NCBI GenBank assembly: GCA_963920765.1
Contig: OY987244.1
Span: 13,022,501-13,086,500 of the forward strand
Direction: 5' to 3'
DNA length: 64,000 nt
Source of the DNA: Ulota crispa
Lineage: Eukaryota > Streptophyta > Bryopsida > Orthotrichales > Orthotrichaceae
Shown piece after piece: positions 59,669 through 64,000 of the stretch (within the stretch, counting starts at the first letter, position 1; the number at the start of each line of letters is the position of its first letter). The position numbers and the translations under genes were made by a program. A model generated the notes under the pieces. It saw nothing but the letters and a program-made list of their open reading frames with translations. It searched no databases and was not told the origin of the DNA.

Positions 59669-60480
59669 GGCAGAAAAGACAGAGACGGCAGTGGTGAAGG
59701 CGCACTTGCTGCTGCTGGGTACTACCCTATGTCGCGACAAAGTGATCTGAAAGTGGCAGAGACCTAAGTCCAGATGAGGAGTATAGGCGCTTGTGAAGAA
59801 GCACGTATGTTGGTAGAGGAAGGGCCATGGAAGGCAAGCAAAGGGCAGGGGGACTAGCACGCTGCTACTTCGGATTCAGCTTGTCTCGCACAGATAAGAG
59901 CAAGGAAGACAACGGATCTGCAAAATGCGGACATCTCTACATCACCACGCAATTCTACAAATGACCACATGGATAGTGGTCTTGCCGTGCCTACTTACTC
60001 GTGCGGAGCTGGCGGGGCAAGCAAGCAAAGAGGGGCGAGCATGTCCAGCCTCCGGCAGTCTGGAGTCTGTAGTCTGTACCAATATTCTGGAATAACAGCC
60101 GGTTACTGTAATCTCAGCCGGTGGAAATGAGAGAATAACTGACATCAGTGGGAAAAATCCAGCCAAACTGTAATCAAAAAAACTGTTTTTAGTCTAAATA
60201 GTATAGAACATCCGGGGTTGATTCGTGAACAACCTGTTGATTTCGGGAAATGACAAATATCAGTCGACGAAGCTCAAAAACTGCCCGGACACGGGTCTGT
60301 ATTACGGGTAGGGTGAGGGGGGCGAACCTATTATCGGAGGAGGGCAAATTTTGTATTGCTTTTTCGTAGATTCCCGCAGACAGATCCATCGCCACCCCTT
60401 AACTTTCGGATCCACTCCTTCCGTAATACTCTAGTGTTACAATGCCATTGTTGAATTACAAACTAGTTCTATTTAAATTT
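59669..60480 (-). promoter_or_regulatory. AP2 copy 4 leader and promoter
   Basis: Homologous to the other AP2 promoters but diverged. At the TATA position the sense strand reads CTATACTATTTAGACT, without TATAAA. An extra stretch near 60085-60165 (ACAGCCGGTTACTGTAATCT) is absent from the others. Confidence 0.4.
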
Positions 60481-60746
60481 TAGGAAAATGTCAGAAATGC
60501 TTCTGTTCTTTCAAAATATCAAATACCCTATATTATTTGAAATATGAAAAATACCCTTGGCTTTATGTAGGAATATCAATTATACCCCTAGTTATCTTTG
60601 AGAATATCATTAATATCCCTCTTTTTTATGCCTATTTATTGGAATCTTTTTTTGAATATGAAAATGAGTACAAACATTACTATGTAATCACTACAATGGC
60701 TTTGACGACAATAAATTTACATGCAAACACCCTACGTAGAGCTTAA

Positions 60747-62964
60747 CCCCTCAAGGACCAAGCCCTTTATTCTGTGAAAATCACTGAAAACTACCACTTC
60801 TAGGAGGTTTAGTAAAAAAGGATTTTGGGTTCTATTTTTGGGAAATCCAACCATAGGATCTTGCCCTAGATTAGAAGAATTACTTGTGGAAAAAAAATCA
60901 GCTCATTCCAAAAGGAGAGGAGTAAGATATTTACATCTAAAGTGAAAAAAAAAGGTTTTTTTCATGTTGCCCAAAAATTTCAGGATCCTTTTACCACTCT
61001 TACAACAAAAAAATTGCTCTACCTAAATTTGCTCTTTTTTTTCTGTGTAGGAGATCAAATTAGGTATGTGCGGGAGAATTCTCTAATTAATTGGAACTAT
61101 ACAACGCATGGGAAAAACTAGTAAGTAAAAAGTAGTAGAGAATGAGTCAAAACACTAAATTGTTACAAATCTAATCATTGAAATGAAAGATACCAATCCC
61201 AATGGTTGTAATGTTGAAATAAACAATTACATCCTTTGCTTATGTTTTTTCCAAAATAAAGAAAATTGAGTAAAATCAAGGACTTCAAATTTTATTTTAG
61301 AGTAGAGAATCTTGGAGAGGTCACTCTCCAATTTTTAGTAAACTACATGAGATAAACAACTAGGGTCAATTTTATTCATTAGAGACAAATTTTATATATT
61401 TTTTAGATTTAACATAGCATTGGAAAAATATGTCTTGCTTCATTATATGTAAAATAGGATGGTGTATAATCCTCCATTTTAGAATATTGCAAAAAAAAAA
61501 GGGTGGGAATTATAGGATTATCCTAAAAGAGTTTAGTAGGATGAGTGTAGGGTTTTGAGTTCATGAGCAATATGGATGAAAAATGGTTTTTTCTATCCAA
61601 GTTTAGGTTGTAACAGTTTAGGGTTTAGCAACAAGCTATAGGGTACTTGAAGAAAGGTCAAGCATGCTGGCAAAGGCTAGCATTGTTGTGAAATCTCGAG
61701 AGTAGGGTTTGTATTGGCGAGCACATTGGATTCTCTACACATTGGCTTCTTTACACGTTGTTATGCTAAGCTTACCGTTGCTCTTGTTGGCACTTAGGAT
61801 TCTCATATTTGAGATTGTTTTTTTGCTGTTTGCAAATTTTCTCTCCCTAGATTATCTGAGCGCCTTGAAAGTGGCGGCAAGGGTGCTGTGCAATTGAAGC
61901 TTTTCATCCTCTTTGCAAAATTTCTTCACAACAATGTACTTGCAAGTGTGGGAGTGTGAGCTCTGTGGAGTTTGCATTCAAGGTTGAATTTGTTTTTTTG
62001 TTGACCCGTTCAAGTTTGGATTTCTTATCTTCTTCTGCCAATGACGGTGGTGGACGTTGGCGTTATCACTTCATTTTTGCTGCAGTCCTTGACAATGAGA
62101 GCTTGGGTTCACGTTCAGACTTACCTGCTGTCCTTTGCCCGGTTTTCTTCCTTTCCTCTTTTCTTCTCCATTTTAGGGTTTAGTGCTTCAAAGTTTGCCG
62201 CTTCTTGAATATGCATGTGGTTGAGGGTAATCTGAATTTTTAGGAATGAGTTATGGTTTTGGGAGGGTGCTTTGTAAGTATGGTTTGAGGCACTTGCTAT
62301 GTGTTAGAATTCATACTCTATTTTCTTGCAAGCCAAAATCTTCTATAAACCCATTGTATACACATAATTTTTTCTTATGATACTTTTGTGTTTGTCAAAA
62401 AAATAGGGTTTGAGAAATTAGGTCATATAACCATTTAGAAATAAGTATAGGGTACCCTAGAATACACTAAAGTAGCTTTTTATCTAAAGAAAGGGAGGAA
62501 AAAATTACCTTAAAAAATCTAAATACCCCCCATTTAACTACCTCATTATTGCAGGTGGTATCCAATTGTAGAGGGGTGTGACCCCCCTAAGTAGAGAATC
62601 TATAATTGCACACAAACAAAAACTCCTCATAACTTTCATTTTTGTCATTGATTGAAATTGAATGATTAAATGCTTCTCACGTATAAATAAATCTAAAGAA
62701 CCAATTTCAAATTTTTATTTTAAAAAAATGTAATTTTTAAAAATGTTTTTGGGGTGCCCAGACGGGTAATCCTCCCCAAATTTCCAAAAATTTATGCATA
62801 ACTTCTTCATCAAATGTCGGGATGAAGAAAAAAATAGATGCCTATATTGATTTGGAATTCTACACTTTCAATAAAAGTTTCAAAAAATCATACAAAGTAG
62901 TTTAGCCATATGTACATGTCCAAAGTCCAACCTATCCCCTAAAGGTACAATGGTCCATTAGGGG
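60747..62964. mobile_element. piggyBac-like (TTAA) element with nested Mutator-like insertion
   Basis: It lies between TTAA at 60743-60746 and 62965-62968. The ends are CCCCTCAAGGACCAAGC and, reversed, CCCCTAATGGACCATTG. Without the nested 1279-bp element and its 10-bp duplication, it is 929 bp, the same as 31680-32608. No transposase. Confidence 0.85.
61312..62590. mobile_element. Mutator-like element with a gene-like interior, 1279 bp
   Basis: Ends TTGGAGAGGTCAC and, reversed, TTAGGGGGGTCAC. A perfect 10-bp duplication GTAGAGAATC lies at 61302-61311 and 62591-62600. The related element at 31680-32608 has the uninterrupted AGAGTAGAGAATCCATAAC. Its outer parts match 38103-38744. The middle (about 61640-62220) is richer in G+C, is absent from the relatives and could be captured host DNA. 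I do not recognise a protein in it. Confidence 0.8.
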
Positions 62965-63266
62965 TTAAAGAGCTTGCTCCCAAAGTTTGGCTTGCATTCA
63001 ACTTACATTTAGTTTTGTACTTTCCGTTATCATCCAAGTAGTTATAAAAATTTGCAAAAAGAAGCACAAGAGAGTTAAGGATACTTTTTATAATTCAAAT
63101 AATACAAGGGTATCTTTAATGTTTTATAATAATTGAAGGTCTCAAAGAACTAGGGGTATAATTGATATTCCTACACAAAGCTAGGGGTATTTTTTATATT
63201 TCAAATAGTATAGGAATAAATTTGATATTTCAAAAGAATTGAGGGGTTTATTTGACATTTTCCCTT

Positions 63267-64000
63267 TAAATTTTAAGGGATATTTAACTTCTAAAGGCTT
63301 AAGCAAAATTTTTGGCAACATAACAATTTTGGGCAACTTGCTGCAAATGGATTGTTCATAATTTTTCTCTAAAGTTTTCACATGTGATGTGCCTGAAGAG
63401 TAACTCTAAAGTCTAGCATTTTTCATAACCTTTGGCAACATGATTCAAAAGTTGTTGCATGATATGTAGTTTTCTTTGTTTGTTGAGCAGCCCAAGCTAG
63501 CTCAGCAAAACTTCTTTAAAAACTATGTTTTATTTTTATTTTTACAAAATTGGTTCTTTAGATTTATATGTACATGGGAAGCTTTGAATCAATCAATTTT
63601 GATTATTGAGATGAGAATTATGAGGAATTTTAGTTTGCAAGTAGGTATGGTGTCTCTCAAAACTATACCTACTTGCAAACTAAAACTCCTCATAACTTTC
63701 ATCTCCTTAACCCCTAAAGTTCTTTCATGTTTAGATTGTCAAATGGCTCAAAATTGACTTCTCTCAATAAAAGGATTAGTAAATCAAAAAATTTTAAATT
63801 TTTTTGAATAAATAAATTGTAAGATCTATTTTGCCTCTTGCTTGTGTACATCCTCTCAAAAAATCAAATTTTGTGAGGGCATACTTCATTAGAATATAAC
63901 ACTCAAAATAACTGCAAATCTTTTTTTGTGAAGCTTCTCTTTGGTGTCAATTTTCTTTTTGGTCATTCAAATGATATCTTCCACTTTATGTATTTCTTGT
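63267..64000. repeat. Further repeated block at the right edge
   Basis: 63288-63650 follows 56165-56515 in direct orientation and 1-355 in reverse. TTAA-CTTCTAAAGGC (63284 on) and TTAACCCCTAAAG (63707 on) look like TTAA-family ends. The rest (63760-64000) is AT-rich with nothing recognised. Confidence 0.5.
63608..63705. repeat. 98-bp hairpin
   Basis: Arms of about 41 bp: TTTTAGTTTGCAAGTAGGTAT and its complement, extending outward to GAGATGA/TCATCTC with small bulges, and a 16-nt centre. It ends just before TTAACCCCTAAAG. Confidence 0.8.

Larger units (their letters stand above)
60482..63266. mobile_element. Long-TIR foldback element, split by nested elements
   Basis: 60482-60620 and 63130-63266 are inverted copies. 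Both read AAATGTCA at the outer edge, then AATATCAA, then GTAGGAATATCAATTATACC. Subtracting the nested TTAA element leaves about 567 bp. Similar phrases at 24590-24900 show another worn relative inside the CACTA element. Confidence 0.65.

Noticed and set aside
59669..59860. In-frame upstream ATG that would lengthen AP2 copy 4 by 64 residues
   Set aside because: The extension is not open in copy 2, and the MALAID start is the one shared by all four copies.
61709..62183. Two short open frames in the Mutator-like element
   Set aside because: No recognisable domain and no shared frame with other family members; kept only as a possible captured fragment.

Overview
This is a piece of nuclear genome from a land plant, AT-rich and crowded with repeats. 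It holds one 19-exon gene with ordinary GT-AG introns, a small family of single-exon AP2/ERF-domain genes, and many DNA transposons, MITEs and a chromodomain Ty3/gypsy relic. The short helicase introns (about 80 bp to 1.4 kb) and the unusual AP2 proteins fit a bryophyte, perhaps a moss. That placement is inference; nothing in the window fixes the species.

Layout. (1) 1-9345: an AP2 unit on the + strand, made of a transposon-rich upstream block and AP2 copy 1 (7030-8661). (2) 9736-18742, minus strand: a complete DExH6/NIH-type RNA helicase gene. All exon phases join into a 1164-residue protein with R3H, DEIH helicase core, inserted ankyrin repeats, HA2 and OB-fold regions. A 405-bp foldback element lies just upstream. 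(3) 19.5-31.1 kb: a transposon graveyard. It contains a gutted chromodomain gypsy element with a 5-bp target-site duplication (TSD), a 3.2-kb CACTA element with a ~1-kb AAAGATTC array inserted in that relic, a tandem duplication, a SINE candidate, and a fragment of the AP2 upstream region without its gene. (4) 31.1-60.5 kb: three AP2 units in direct order, all with the AP2 gene on the minus strand: copy 2 (39740-41371), copy 3 (47285-48910, broken by an in-frame TAG) and copy 4 (58040-59668). (5) 60.5-64 kb: a three-deep nest of transposons, then more of the repeated upstream block.

Because the AP2 units are paralogous, they supply empty sites for one another, and several insertions can be defined to the base. 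This exposes a large group of non-autonomous elements that sit between TTAA tetranucleotides and begin CCC(C)T, the signature of piggyBac. It also exposes Tourist-like (TTA), Mutator-like (9-10 bp TSD), CACTA-like (3 bp) and TA-flanked MITEs.

Units 1 and 3 face each other as an inverted repeat about 42 kb apart. A stretch of about 3.2-3.5 kb (roughly 3455-6987 and 48957-52489) is nearly identical and without length change, while sequence on both sides is clearly diverged. This looks like gene conversion covering the AP2 promoter and 5' leader but stopping 43 bp before the start codon. Copy 3, whose coding region carries the nonsense codon, therefore has the same promoter as intact copy 1.

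No rRNA gene, true tRNA gene or CRISPR array was found.
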